From the NCBI RefSeq assembly GCF_010093815.1, contig NW_022985553.1:1460133-1524132 (forward strand): a DNA stretch of 64,000 bases. Direction: 5' to 3'. This document shows, piece after piece, positions 23,124 through 34,445 of the stretch. The stretch comes from Pseudovirgaria hyperparasitica. Taxonomy: Eukaryota > Ascomycota > Dothideomycetes > Acrospermales > Acrospermaceae. Positions within the stretch are counted from its first letter, which is position 1. Each line of letters starts with the position of its first letter. The notes under the pieces were generated by a model. The model had not been told where the DNA came from, did no database searches, and was given only the letters and a program-made list of their open reading frames with translations. The position numbers were made by a program, and so were the translations under genes.

Positions 23124-24662
23124 ATGGTACCTGGTCCAAGCGCAAAGAGGACTAGCGTGCTCGCTTTCGGCCTTGCTGCCCTGTCAGGCACTCTCGTGGG
23201 CGCCGACCGGCCCTGCGATATCTATAAAGCTGGTGGGACGCCTTGTGTTGCTGCACACAGCACGACTCGTGCCCTCTATCAGGAATACACCGGCCCTCTG
23301 TATCTGCTCACCCGTGAATGTGATGGATCCCATCTTGAGATCCACCCCAGCGAAGCCGGCGGTGTCGCCAACGTTAGTGCTCACGACGAGCACTGCAAAG
23401 GCACTACCTGCGTAATCTCCATGATACACGACCAGTCAAGCTCTGGCAATCATCTCATGCAAGCACCGAAAGGCGGGGCTGGACTCGGGCCGGAAGCACT
23501 CTACTTTGACTCCCTCGCTGGTGCATCTGGCGCGCCTGTGAGCGTGTCCGGCAAGAATGCGTACGGAGTCTTCATCGCGCCTGGCACCGGCTACCGCTCC
23601 AACGTGGCAAAGAATACAGCAAAGGGCGATGAACCGCAAGGCATGTACGCCGTTTTGGACGGTACACACTATAACGGGAAGTGCTGCTTCGACTATGGCA
23701 ATGCGGAGACAAATAACCGCAACACCGGGAACGGACACATGGAAGCTATATACTTTGGCAAGGGAGATGGTTTTGGTAAGGGAAAGGGGGAAGGATCTGG
23801 TCCATGGATCATGGGAGATCTTGAGAATGGTCTGTTCCCTGGGCGCAAGATGAATAAAAACAAGAAAAACCCGACCATCGACTTCCGATTTGTCACTGCT
23901 GTTGTCAAAGGCCAGCCTGACAACTGGGCTATTCGTGGAGGTAATGCTGCGGACGGGGCACTGTCGACGTACTACAACGGGCAACGGCCAAAAAAGGGTT
24001 ACAATCCTATGAGCAAAGAAGGCGCCGTCATTCTCGGCATCGGCGGCGACAACAGCAACTGGGCGCAGGGGACATTCTACGAGGGAGCCGTGACCTCTGG
24101 CTTCCCGTCCGACGAGACTGACGACAAAGTACAAGCCGATATTGTCACTGCCAAATACCAGAGGGTATTCGTCAGCGAGCTCAAAATCGACACGCGAAAT
24201 GGCTCCTCAGTCTCCCTGCAAATCACCACACCAGGCTTCGAAAATTTCTACCTCGCCCACGACGGCGAGACGGTCAAAATGCTAGAAGTAACGTCGTCCA
24301 GCGACTACAGCCTCAAACAACGAGCAAGCTGGCGAGTCCAACAAGGCCGCGGCGAAGAGACCTGCTACTCGTTCGAATCGGTCGACAAACCAGGACACTT
24401 CATCCGGCACCACGAGCACTGGCTCAAAGTCGACCTCAACCTCAATCTCAAGAAGGACCGGGAAGACGCAACGTTTTGTTCGCAGCCCGGGCTGAACGGC
24501 CGGGGCCACACGTTCCGCGCCTGGACCTATCCTGCTCGCTACATCCGCCACGTTCTGGGACGTGGTTATCTCGCGAGCAACGGCGGTCCGCGTGACCAGG
24601 ACCACAAGCTGTCGTTTAGTGACGACGTCAGCTTCATACTGCATAACCCTGGCTTTGCTTGA
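23124..24662 (+). CDS. abfB: Secreted alpha-L-arabinofuranosidase B, GH54 + CBM42
   Basis: Removes arabinofuranosyl side groups from arabinan and arabinoxylan outside the cell. 512 residues, no intron. A signal peptide of about 27 residues (hydrophobic VLAFGLAALSGTLVGA) precedes the mature start DRPCDIYKAGGTPCVAAHS. The GH54 domain spans about 28-345, with the nucleophile Glu207 in GHMEAIY and the acid Asp309 in GIGGDNSNWAQG, by homology to Aspergillus AbfB. Conserved cysteines include the CCFDYG pair. The arabinose-binding CBM42 beta-trefoil covers about 370-510 (FENFYLAHDG, PARYIRHVLGRGYL). Oddities are two Gly/Lys-rich loop insertions (about 212-226 and 241-250) absent from the A. niger enzyme. 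It stands alone in a repeat-rich region. Confidence 0.96.
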   Translation: MVPGPSAKRTSVLAFGLAALSGTLVGADRPCDIYKAGGTPCVAAHSTTRALYQEYTGPLYLLTRECDGSHLEIHPSEAGGVANVSAHDEHCKGTTCVISMIHDQSSSGNHLMQAPKGGAGLGPEALYFDSLAGASGAPVSVSGKNAYGVFIAPGTGYRSNVAKNTAKGDEPQGMYAVLDGTHYNGKCCFDYGNAETNNRNTGNGHMEAIYFGKGDGFGKGKGEGSGPWIMGDLENGLFPGRKMNKNKKNPTIDFRFVTAVVKGQPDNWAIRGGNAADGALSTYYNGQRPKKGYNPMSKEGAVILGIGGDNSNWAQGTFYEGAVTSGFPSDETDDKVQADIVTAKYQRVFVSELKIDTRNGSSVSLQITTPGFENFYLAHDGETVKMLEVTSSSDYSLKQRASWRVQQGRGEETCYSFESVDKPGHFIRHHEHWLKVDLNLNLKKDREDATFCSQPGLNGRGHTFRAWTYPARYIRHVLGRGYLASNGGPRDQDHKLSFSDDVSFILHNPGFA

Positions 24663-25161
24663 GGTTGGGGGCGGCGCTCGTCTTGTCGGGGCTATGCGCC
24701 CCGGAACTCTGTACATATGTATTTTAATACTGTTTTTTTTTGGAACCACTGTGTTCCTCTGTGCATCGCCCTCCCTGGATTTGTGTGTGTCGCATGTCTA
24801 TCTTGCGTAGCTAGTTCGTGTGTCAACAACAACACAGAACTTTTCTCCTCTGATGATGATGGAGCAGCACGATTTTGGAGAATCACACCACCCCCCCCCC
24901 CCCCAAGACTCGTTCCTCCTTGTTGGACCTGTACCTGAGGGTTCGGAGGCACATTATTTACTTCTATACTTTGTAGAGCGGAATAAAACAATCAGTTCTA
25001 TACACGTTTTAAGCTCTAAACTCTCAAGACTTAGTCTACAACTAGATGAATAGGGCTATTCTTCACAAGAACTTCCAGGATCTCTTTCTTAGAAATAAAA
25101 AAAGCAAAAAAAGACTCAATTGAAGATGATAAGAGACTTATGGTAGTAGGATGAAGATCTA

Positions 25162-25163
<2 letters not shown>

Positions 25164-25228
<65 letters not shown>

Positions 25229-25267
25229 CTTGTAGATCCGGATCCAGTTCTTCCTGCNNNNNNNNNN

Positions 25268-25324
<57 letters not shown>

Positions 25325-25357
25325 CACCTTGTAGATCCGGATCCAGTTCTTCCTGCG
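25164..25357. repeat. CT microsatellites flanking a 10-N gap, with duplicated 3' flank
   Basis: Two long (CT)n runs, about 25164-25224 and 25268-25320, lie on either side of Ns at 25258-25267. Each run is followed by the same 34-base flank, ending gatccggatccagttcttc then ctgc, identical apart from one base before it (tctcac versus tcgcac). This is what contig ends produce when an assembler fails to collapse the same locus. Confidence 0.9.
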
Positions 25358-25683
25358 AATGCATGCTGGCCATCACGAGAACGTAAGCTCGTTCAGTTCT
25401 TCTCTCCCACATCATTAACCCAATCACCAGTTTTACGGGCTGATCATGATGTACGACGTCTACATCCATCCACTAACGGCTCCTGCAGCTCGGCCACATC
25501 CATACCCATCATCATCCCTAACAACCCCCAAACATCTACCATCAAATTTCAAACCATATATATATATATATATATATAGCTCTCCATAACCCAAGAAAAG
25601 CTATACAAGCCTATTTTTAAAAACCCTCAACAGGGCAGTCTCATCCAAAGCAAAAATCTGGTTTCCATTGATACGTCACCCAA

Positions 25684-25757
25684 GAAAAGAAGGAAGGAAA
25701 GAAGGAAGGAAAGAAGGAAGGAAAGAAGGAAGGAAAGAAGGAAGGAAAGAAGGAAAG
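25684..25757. repeat. (GAAGGAAGGAAA)n array
   Basis: About six units of gaaggaaggaaa with few interruptions, ending gaaggaaagcacg. Purine-only on the plus strand. Non-coding. Confidence 0.9.
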
Positions 25758-25902
25758 CACGTAACAGATATCAACATCAGTACCGAGACAAAAGCCATGC
25801 TATGTCGCAGTGTATGTATGATATGCTTTGATTAGTCGCTGCTGGCTGTTCGGCCTTTTTCAACTTTTTTCTTAGATCTTTATTTTTATTAATTAGGGCC
25901 AG

Positions 25903-26055
25903 GACGGACTGGGGGACTGGGGGACTGACTGGGGGACTGACTGACTGACTGACTGACTGACTGACTGACTGACTGACTGACTGACTGACTAACTAACTAA
26001 CTGACTGACTGACTGACTAACTAACTAACTGACTGACTGACTGACTGACTGACTA
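25903..26055. repeat. (GACT)n array with AACT and GGGGGACT variants
   Basis: About 150 bp of tetranucleotide repeat. It starts with gactgggggactgggggact, continues as pure gactgactgact, and holds two blocks of aactaactaact. The block pattern suggests repeat-unit exchange after point change. Non-coding. Confidence 0.92.
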
Positions 26056-26839
26056 ACTTATCCACCTACCACTCCTCTCCTTCCGTCATCACTGAGAAAA
26101 TACATCTCAAAAGACAAGACAACACACGACGCATGCATGCATGCAACTCGACACCACACGTACCCATACCTATACAAAAGACGTCAGTCATTATTAGCAC
26201 TAGAGAATATGAGAATAAAGTTCAAGACAGGAGGACTGCAAAAAAGACTGGAGTATTGACTTGAGCTAGTGTAGGTAGGTAGTAGTATCCGTACGATAAA
26301 TACCACTGCCATGAATTCCCAATTGTCAATTCACAATTCACAATCCACAATCCACAGTCCGCATTCCATTCTCATCCAACGGGGACAGGCAAATAAACGC
26401 CATGCCCACTAATTCGATTGCTATACTACCACCACCACCCTTACCACCACCCTTACCACCACCACCCACTCCTCCTCCTCCTCTGACAAAGAACAAAAGA
26501 AAGATGTACAGTCGCGACGCGGGCCGGCAGTCTTTTCTCCTCCCAATTCCCGATCCGGCCGGCAGTCTACATGGTGATAATGTATAAAATCTCCTCCGGC
26601 AACCTGCTTTGCCACACCACTACAGACTCATGCGCACTCCAAATATGCTGCAAGGTGTAATTATTCCCCCAAAACGCCTGATGATGCTTGTTTTTTGTTC
26701 AAGACTGGTTCTGCAGGCCGCGTGGGGCCCACGCCAATCTAGAAAGGTGTGCTCTTCAAAGCAAAGGGGGGTATACCGTATAGTAGAAGCCAAAGTCCGA
26801 ATGTGAACGAACCCCAAAAGATTTTGCTCTAAGAAAGTC

Positions 26840-28862
26840 CTAGTCAAGGTTTTCCGGCCGTTTGACTGGTGATGCTCGTGCAGGGCTGTCGACCATGGGC
26901 GGTTGTGGTGAAGGGAATAATTGGCCGGCAGGAATGCTCAGACTATGGTTGATGAGATGACGGGTGGTCTGCCGCGGAGGAAGGTCGCTGCCCGATCTCG
27001 AGTCTTCTGATGGCTCCGAAGATAAGACGGGTTGATAGTCTACTGCGGCAAGATGTGCATCCCTCCTTGCATCTTCGTTCATCTGTTTGATCTTGATCCA
27101 ATTATAGGTCCCGATGCTGGCAATGGTGATGATGAGGCCGGAAATGTTGACCGGTGTAAGTGTGTCTTCGAAGACAAGCGAAGCAGTGGTAATCATTACG
27201 ACCTCCTTGAATATGCCGCAGATAGACAAGGTTACGACGCTAGTCCGCTTCAGCAGAGCGAATTCCGAGACAGTCATGCAAAATGCGAGACAACCCGGGA
27301 AGAGCAGAATCAAGACACCCATAAGCTTGCCGCGCGCCTCCATCAAAGTGTGCAGACCCTCCATGAGTGCAGGGACTCCTTCAACAGGCAACGCAAGCAC
27401 CAGCAGACAGACAAACATGACGGGCGCGAGGAAGAAGCTGGTAGAGAAGGGATTGGAAGTAGCGGGGTTGCGGAGGAGAAGGATTTGAGTGAGGGACCAG
27501 CGGAAGCCTGAAGCGCAAGAGGCGGTCATGACGAGGATGAAACCGAGAAGCCTGAATGCAGTCTCTCCAAAGACCATCATAATCACACCAACGGTCATTG
27601 TTGCTATTATGCCCACAAGCTTCCATGAAGGCTTCTCGAGGCGGAAAAGGAATGCGAAAATAAGGACGAAACCCAAGGCGGACGATTTACACATGGCTGG
27701 CGTAATGTTAGTGAATTTGAGTCGGTTCGCAACAGTGTGTAGACTTACTGAAAAATGTCAATGAGATGAACTTCAGACTCATGTTTCCTAGCCCAATATC
27801 TAGCGCGTTACCGATGCCACAAGGACCAATACGAGTAATGTAAAACCATTTCGTCATCAAAGGCTTCTTCGGATCAATAGAGTCTTGCCGCGCAGAAGCG
27901 CTATTGTGTGAGTTGATTGAGTCGTTTCGTGGTCGTAGGGAAGGGAAGATGAAGAGAACAAGTGAGGCTAGTGTGAATTGCACGACCTGGTGCAGACATG
28001 TGGTAAAGAGAGGGTAAGGAAAGATGTTTGGTTTATCGGGATTCGAGTCGTCTTTGAACATCCATTTGTTGTACTGCAGACCTGTTAGCAAGGCGAGTGA
28101 GGGCGAGCTGGAGAGAGGGAAGAAGTTACTAAAGATATGGCGACTGAAAAGAGATACCTGAAGAATTGTCAGCATCAAGTCAAGTAGCGCGCGAAAAGAC
28201 AGCAAGACGTCATACCAAAGACATATAAGAACGGTATTTATGACCACCTCTCGTATCACAACCCTCCTTGCCAGTTTTGCCTCGGAATGGGAGATGGTAG
28301 TGTCACCAGCAATACGCTCATCCAGGTGTGTGTTCCGCCTCTTTCTCCGACGACGCTTCTGTCTCTCCTTGCCCGTCAAGCCAGTCTCTTCGTCGTCTTC
28401 CAGACCGTCGTCTGAGCGTGGAGTGTCCCCATCCGAACCGGAACCAGCAGAGTTTGCAGAACCGGAAACATAGTCATCTGAGTAGGCTTCTTCGTCGTCT
28501 TCTGGGATATTGCCAGAATTGTGTGGTTTTCGGCGTGGCCTCTTGCTTGACGGTTTCAGACTGCCTTGACCAAAGACGCTTGCAACGCTTGCTAGGGAGG
28601 AGCTCCTTCGACGGGCGTGGCTATGGGTACCATCGCCGCCCATCTTCTCCGAAGAAGGGGTTAACAAGTGACGGTGCGGAAGTCGGCGAATGTTTGCGGA
28701 GTCGGAGGAAGAGTGGGAGGGATAGGAGGTCAGAGGAAGGCCGTGGTCGTGGCCGTGGTCGTGGTCGTGGGTGGGAGAAAGGATGGGAGAGGAAGAACAA
28801 TTCAAGTTTGTGGAGTGAAGAGGAGCTAGAAGTCTGGAGAGGAGAGGAGGAGTGGTGGTCAT
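26840..28862 (-). CDS. Triose-phosphate-translocator/nucleotide-sugar-transporter family protein (SLC35C2-like)
   Basis: Multi-pass membrane transporter of the drug/metabolite superfamily (TPT domain), probably Golgi or ER. Exons 28862-28216, 28157-28130, 28073-27749 and 27696-26840 give 618 residues. The tiny 28-nt second exon encodes YLFSVAISL, exactly completing the family block W-Y-L-F-S..YNKWMF. The third junction restores LTFFTMCKSSALGFVLIFAFLFRLE, a TPT hallmark. About ten membrane segments follow a long hydrophilic, acidic and serine-rich N-terminus. The C-terminus is cytosolic and proline/serine rich. An alternative start at 28643 (MGGDGTHSHARRR) looks more like fungal relatives, because the first 73 residues are low complexity (HDHDHGHDHG). 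The substrate cannot be read from sequence. Confidence 0.85.
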
Positions 28863-28941
28863 GATCTATGGGTCTATGGGTCGAATGGGAGAGAGAGCAG
28901 AGCCTGAGGAATGAGCGGACTGTGCATCTGTGTGCTCGGAC

Positions 28942-28993
<52 letters not shown>

Positions 28994-30812
28994 TGTGTGT
29001 CTGTGTGTCTGTGTGTGTGCTGGTTGACTTTCAGGTGCACGAGCTGCTTGCACTCTTCCAAGGTTTTGGGCGGGTGGTTTGGGTGGATTAATAGGTGGGT
29101 TAGGTGGGTAATGGTAGGGTAGTTGGTAGGGTAGTTTGGTGGTGGTAGGGTACTATTAGGTGGTAGGGTTGGCGAGGTTAATCGGGCGGGCTTTGCGGGT
29201 ACTGACTGTTAGAGGTAGCTCACAGTAATTATTAATTAGCTGTGTGGTCTGCCAGTCTGCCTCTCTCCACTAGGGCTCTACCTCTCTCTGCCAAGCACCG
29301 CTCCTCTCGCGGGTTCGACGGCCAGATGCTGCTGATTATATATTAAAAATATCTCACACTCTCCTGCTGCAGTTTTGCCGACTGCCACGAAGCAAAAAGA
29401 AAAACAAATATTAATAATGATGAGAGCCGGTGGTGATGAACAACACTCGCCGCCCCCTGTTTGTCTGTTTGTCTCTCTCCGTGTGTCTCGCTCCCCTTAC
29501 TCAACTCTCTCTCTCTCCCTTCCCCGCATCAACAACAAAACTCACTGGGTCCATCCGGCTTAGCGAACACCGGACTGCCCTCTACTACTCTCTAGTGCAG
29601 CCTCCTGTTCACTCTAATGCAAGTCCTCCTCGCGTGACTGTTTTATTATATACCTTTCATCATTGTTATCATTCCTCTGTGCCTGTCCAGACAGTAGACC
29701 TCCACTGAAAGCCCTGCAGCAGTTTCTGTGCTACCAAGCCACGTCCATGTCACAGGGCGGTTATGCCATGTCGCGATATGTCACACTACCTGGCTCTCTT
29801 TTGCTTGGCTAAGGATTTGGCTAGGTCTGTGATGCCGGCGAATTTCCATCAGGAACGATAATGGTCCGACATCCTTCATATTTAACAAAAATAGACCAGA
29901 ACACTAGACACATATTAACGATTACTCTCTCTACTGTACATCCATCCAGGAGTGGATACATATCTTCCTAATCCTCTGCAACGAAACCCACATGTCACTC
30001 ACTTCCACCTTTCCCACAAAGTTGCCAAGACTCCACTGCCTAGAAACTCCATCGAGTATTTTGAGACTTTGAGCGTCGTGATCAAGGCAGAGCGTTTGCG
30101 ATTCCAAGACTCTGTCCTCGCTCAACTATTTGCTCAATACTGCTTGGATCTGTCTGTCTAGTTCTCGTTGGAATGATTCTTTCTGGTGCGGTTCTAGAAT
30201 TCGTGATGACTCGATGCGATGGTCTTTATAATGAATACAGCACAGCCATCTGCTAGTTCCTAGTATATGATCATACACGCCTCGCCCATGATACGTAAAC
30301 CTAGGTGCCGAGATGATGCATAGCATGGGTATATCGATGGCGCCAAAGAAAAGTATACAGACAGGCCTATAGAGTCACAGAGGTGGATATTGTGTGGTCT
30401 GTGCAGTCTGGCCACGCGATATTGATATCCCGTCTCCATCCCATCTGTTAAGATAACAAATCCCATGTTCTCGGTCCCTTTTCTACATTTTTGTTTTGTC
30501 ATGTAATTACCGTGTGCCTAAACACTCACCATGTGTGATTGTGCTGCTGCAAACGCGGTCGCGACTGAAGACATACACAACAAACACACAACATGATCTG
30601 ACCTATCCATAAGCTCCGACAACTAGTGTCGGCCCTAGGCAGAAAACAGGACGTGCCTTTTTCCTCCCGTCACTCCACTTGTCACTTCTCGGTGTGTTAC
30701 TACACTACAGCGCTCAAGCTTTCGCAGATCCTCCAACACCGCTCAGCTTCGTATCGCTATCCATATCTGTCTAACCCAAATGTATCAGACTTCGAGCCAA
30801 TGAATCGCCCTG
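28863..30812. other. 1.95-kb intergenic region with GT microsatellite
   Basis: Holds a (GT)n run (about 28941-29018, with GTCT variants) directly upstream of the transporter start, GGTGGTAGGGTA-type sequence (29080-29165), and otherwise unstructured sequence up to the SS18-like gene. No supported gene. Confidence 0.55.
28941..29018. repeat. (GT)n microsatellite
   Basis: About 50 bp of pure GT followed by gtctgtgtgtctgtgtgtctgtg variants, about 80 bp upstream of the transporter ATG, within its likely promoter or leader. Confidence 0.95.
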
Positions 30813-32026
30813 ATGGATTATAATCATCACTCTGCTGCGAACCAGCCACACCCCACACTCCAGAACCAGCAGCACCCGTACCAGTACCATGGCGCGCAGC
30901 ATGCAATGGGTAATGCTGGCCCGTCACCGTCAATGCACCAGCAAGGCCAGATGCCACGAGGTGGTAAGTCCATATCCTTCTGCTATTACTTACTCAGTGT
31001 GACTGGTCGAACGTTCGATGCTTCATGCCTACCTACCTTACCTACCTACCCATCTACCTTACCAACCCCCTCCCTCATGCCCCAGTGCAGTCCCTTCAGC
31101 TCGCCTGTGCGCCATAATATCTCGTAACCATCACACAGCTCTGGCGCTGACTCTCTTTCCAGGCCCTCAGCAATTCTACCAGCAGAACCTTCCTTACTCC
31201 CAGGGCCATCCGCATACACAGATCAGTCCCACAGCGCCTGGAGCGCCAGCCCAGAAGTTTGCGCAAAACATAGGTCTACAAACATCCTCGCCGCAAACCC
31301 ACGCCTCAATCTACTCAACCACCCCGCAAACCTCACAGCCTCCACTACCACCTCCTCCTCCTCCTCAATCCGACTCCAATCAGCCTTCGCCAATGGCCGC
31401 ACCAACATCTACACAGCCGCTCGCGCAGCAAGGCGCGCCTGTCCAGACGAGACCAGTCCCCCAATCGCCCATCACGCCAGAGGGACAAGCGAAAGAGCGA
31501 GAGCGAATGACGCTGTTACTAGACATCAACTCGGAGCTACTGCAAGAGCTGTCCATTCTACAGAGCCAGGGCAAAGGCGGTGCAGGTGGTGGCACAGACG
31601 GCCCTGTTGGACCAGGAGGTGGCATGAAACCAGACGGCCAGCAACAGGCGTCCAAAGACTATCTCGAGTACGTATCCAGACGTCATGAAACAGCGCGCAC
31701 GTCAGCACACACACTGTGGGTGGAACGTTTGCCAATTCCAGCTAAAAAAAATTAGGCTTCTCCGTCGACTCCAGTCCAACCTCGCCTACCAAGCCTCCAC
31801 GGCCGAGCGATATGGCGGTAAAGTGGGACAAGTCCAGCCCGGGCCCGCGATCATGACAGCGCCTGCGTCACCCCCTGCCCTGAAAGAGATGTACGCGCGC
31901 CTACAAGCCCTGTTCCCGGGCTGGAAGGGCTCGCAGACGGTCAAGAACTCGCCGGGACCACAGCAGCGACAAAACCTCCCACAAGGACACGGTGCTGGAC
32001 CCCCGACCGCTCCAGGAATGCAATAA
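30813..32026 (+). CDS. SS18/SSXT-domain-like glutamine-rich protein (SWI/SNF Snf11-type)
   Basis: Exons 30813-30963, 31163-31667 and 31756-32026 give 308 residues. The N-terminus is Q/H/P rich (MDYNHHSAANQPHPTLQNQQ), followed by Pro/Ser-rich sequence with a run of about eight prolines. The only folded-looking part is split by the 88-nt second intron: LLLDINSELLQELSILQSQGK, then a Gly-rich loop, then SKDYLELLRRLQSNLAYQAS. This matches the SSXT helical-hairpin pattern (hydrophobic helix, QxQGK, YxxxLxxNLxYLAxIAD) of human SS18 and yeast Snf11, which are SWI/SNF subunits. The C-terminal PAIMTAPASPPAL..LFPGWKG is shared among fungal relatives as I recall. Assignment rests on motif resemblance; the long first intron (199 nt) is less certain. 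Confidence 0.72.
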
Positions 32027-32669
32027 GACATGTAATCAGCCTAAACGCAAACACCAAAAAAAAGCCAATGTGCTCGAATGTAATAGTCATGTCATTAATT
32101 CGTAAAGAAAAGAAGAAGAAAAAAAAGAGAAGGAAAAAGAAAGAACACTTCTGGCCATTCTTGTAAAAGAGTATACCCGTTGGGATATATATATGTATAT
32201 GGACCGAATTCCTCGGAAGTTGAAACAAAGCGATTTGTATAATTCATGATACACCCTGGGGATAATGTACAGACAGAGAGAGAGAAAGAGAGAGAGAGAG
32301 AGACAGAGAAGAAGAAGCAGAAGAAGAAGAAGGAGAAGAAGAAGCACGAAAAAAAACCACAAAATCGGGGTGACTTTGGGTATGTCATTATCGGACTCAC
32401 TCCAGAGAGCTCGACATGTCGTGTCAGGCAGGGGATGACTTGGTAGTTGGTATTGTTCAAAACTCTGTCCCCCAACACCCCCGGCTAAAGTAAAAAAAAA
32501 AACCTAACGATCAAAACATCTGGAAAGCATCTTATGATGATGAGGAGGAGGTGTGTGTACCCTGTACTAAAGAAAGTCGGCGTTGTTTCTTGGACAAGAT
32601 ATGTATGTATGTATGTACGTACGTACGTCGGAATTACTCTACATTCAGAGCTTTTTAAAAGCATACACA

Positions 32670-32701
<32 letters not shown>

Positions 32702-32946
32702 CACAAGGGTGCTCGCAGTCCTAACAGTCTACAGTCAAGTTATAAACTACACTAGCTCCAATACACACCACACCCTATGTGCCCTCCTCCTACCCAGAAA
32801 GAAAAAAACAAACATTCGACATATATAAACGCCCACCAGAAATGCAAAATATGGTATATCTGTTCAAACGCCCCCCAACCAACTACCCAATCAACATAAT
32901 AAGACACCTCTTCTCCTCCTCTTAACCCCCCATCCTCCCAACTCCC
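32027..32946. other. 920-bp intergenic region with short repeats
   Basis: Between the convergent stops of the SS18-like and GH76 genes. It contains a GA/GAAGAAG purine tract (32273-32346), tgtatgtatgtacgtacgtacg (about 32605-32628) and a (CACG)n run (about 32669-32703). No gene was recognised. Confidence 0.6.
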
Positions 32947-34445
32947 TCAATCCTGCGCAAACGGATTAATCATCCACGCCGCCCCCCCAACCATGCCCCC
33001 AACCACAAACAACGTCAAGACCGCCGCTCCAACCTTATCCGCCACCCCAACCGTCTTCCCCGCAAACGGATCAACCGCCACCTCCGACCCAGCATTCGGA
33101 TCCCCGACACTCGTCCCACCCGACCCCGCACCCACGGGGCCCGCCGCCTTGACAGAAAGCACATTCTGCACGGCCTCGAGCGCAGCCATCTGCTCGCCCA
33201 CACCCGTCAAGCCGTCATACTGGCCGCCGGGGGAGATCCAGGAATAGCCGCAGTCTGTGCCGGACGAGCCGCCGGCGCAGACCTTTGCGGCGGCGACGGC
33301 GCTGGTGCGGAGGATGGGCAGGAGGGCGGGGATGGTGTGTGGGGCGAGCTGCATGGTCGAGCCGAGCCAGCGGGAGATGTAGGCTTTGAAGGAGCGTTGG
33401 TCGAGGTTGCAGCGCTGGACGGTTTCGCAGGCGGGTTCGTAGAGGGTGTTTGGGGTGTCTGGGTGGGTGAAGACGGAGAGGGAGGTGATGGCGCCGTCGA
33501 GGCGGGATTTCCATTTTGGGTCTTCGGTCTGGAAGGGGGTGAGGGAGGTTAGATTTGTGGTGGGTGGGAGGGAAAGGAGGGAGGAAGGAAAGAAAGGGGA
33601 ACATACTCTGTTGTACATGTGCGCGAGGCCGAGCAGGTTGACGCCCGCGTTGTAGGACCACTGCGTGCGGTCGAGGTTCTGGCAGTCGCGGCCGTTGTCG
33701 TGGTGCGCGCCGTCGAGAAACATAAAGTCTGGCGTGATGTAGCCGACCGAGGTCATCCAGTCCCATGCGCGCTCGGCCCATTCGGCGTAGGTGGTGTTGC
33801 CCGTGTACGAGGCGAGGCGGGAGGCGATGTTGAAGAAGCAGCCGTTGGAGATGGTGTTCTTGTACGCGAACCCGACGTTGAACTGGGAGATTTGCCATTT
33901 CAGGCCGCCGCCGCACGAGGGGTCCCATCGGGCGGCCTGGGTGTTGAAGACGGCTTGGGCGATGGTGAGCCATTGTGGTTGGTCGGGGGGTGGGTTGGGA
34001 AAGTTGCGCTCTGCGGCCATCATGGCGGTGATGCCCCAGAAGCCTTGGTCGTCGTTGCCGAGCTGTCTGCTTTGGTTGGCTGGCATCATCGCTCGGTCGT
34101 CTCCTGCTTGGTGGACTATTGCTTGTGAGACCTGCTGATGTCAGTGACTGTTCAAGACAACCTTCTGTTCTTAGGCCGACACACCCTGTCGTTGAATTGA
34201 TCATCACCGGTATAATGCCAATAATCAACCAATGCTCCCATCATCGCGCCACACTCCCACCAGTAGTAAGGATCCGGTAGATTGCCAGGAACATCGCCCG
34301 GCCTCCATCCAGTGTAATATGAGAATAAACGCTCTGCTATCGTTTTGGTGGTTGACTTGATCGACTCATCGTCGTCTGGATTAAGCTCTATCGACTGAAC
34401 TTGCGACACGGCAAATAGCAGCGGAACCAGTTTTAAGAGCCTCAT
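32947..34445 (-). CDS. GPI-type mannan endo-1,6-alpha-mannosidase, GH76 (DCW1/DFG5 family)
   Basis: Cell-wall enzyme thought to process the GPI mannose core and attach GPI-proteins to wall glucan. Exons 34445-34185, 34131-33607 and 33528-32947 give 455 residues; yeast Dcw1 has 449. A signal peptide (MRLLKLVPLLFAVSQVQS) is followed by the GH76 (alpha/alpha)6 domain. The catalytic aspartate pair is in LGNDDQGFWG (about D114-D115), with conserved GGLKWQ, SNGCFFNIASRLA and LDGAHHD. The C-terminus has a hydrophobic stretch (VGAAVLTLFVVGGMVGGAAW) preceded by a Ser/Gly-rich spacer, as in GPI signals, but ends in INPFAQD, a longer polar tail than usual. Introns are 53 and 78 nt. The 3' exon is very GC rich. 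Confidence 0.92.

Larger units (their letters stand above)
24663..26839. other. 2.2-kb simple-repeat-rich intergenic region
   Basis: No gene was recognised. It contains a poly-C tract (about 24890-24904), the CT arrays with the assembly gap, TA repeats (25555-25578), a GAAGGAAGGAAA array, a GACT array, short direct words such as cacaatccacaatccacag (about 26330-26360) and ACC-rich sequence (26429-26480). Confidence 0.7.

Noticed and set aside
23436-24134. 232-codon minus-strand frame opposite abfB
   Set aside because: Antisense shadow of the GH54 gene with no motif.
25116-25579. Long frames of alternating Ser-Leu or Arg-Glu across the CT arrays
   Set aside because: Produced by the dinucleotide repeat and interrupted by Ns; not coding.
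28621-29122. His-Thr and Cys-Val repeat frames
   Set aside because: Generated by the GT microsatellite; not genes.
33215-34228. 337-codon minus-strand frame, Arg/Pro/His rich
   Set aside because: Out-of-frame reading of the GC-rich GH76 gene; the composition is typical of a frame shadow and there is no domain.
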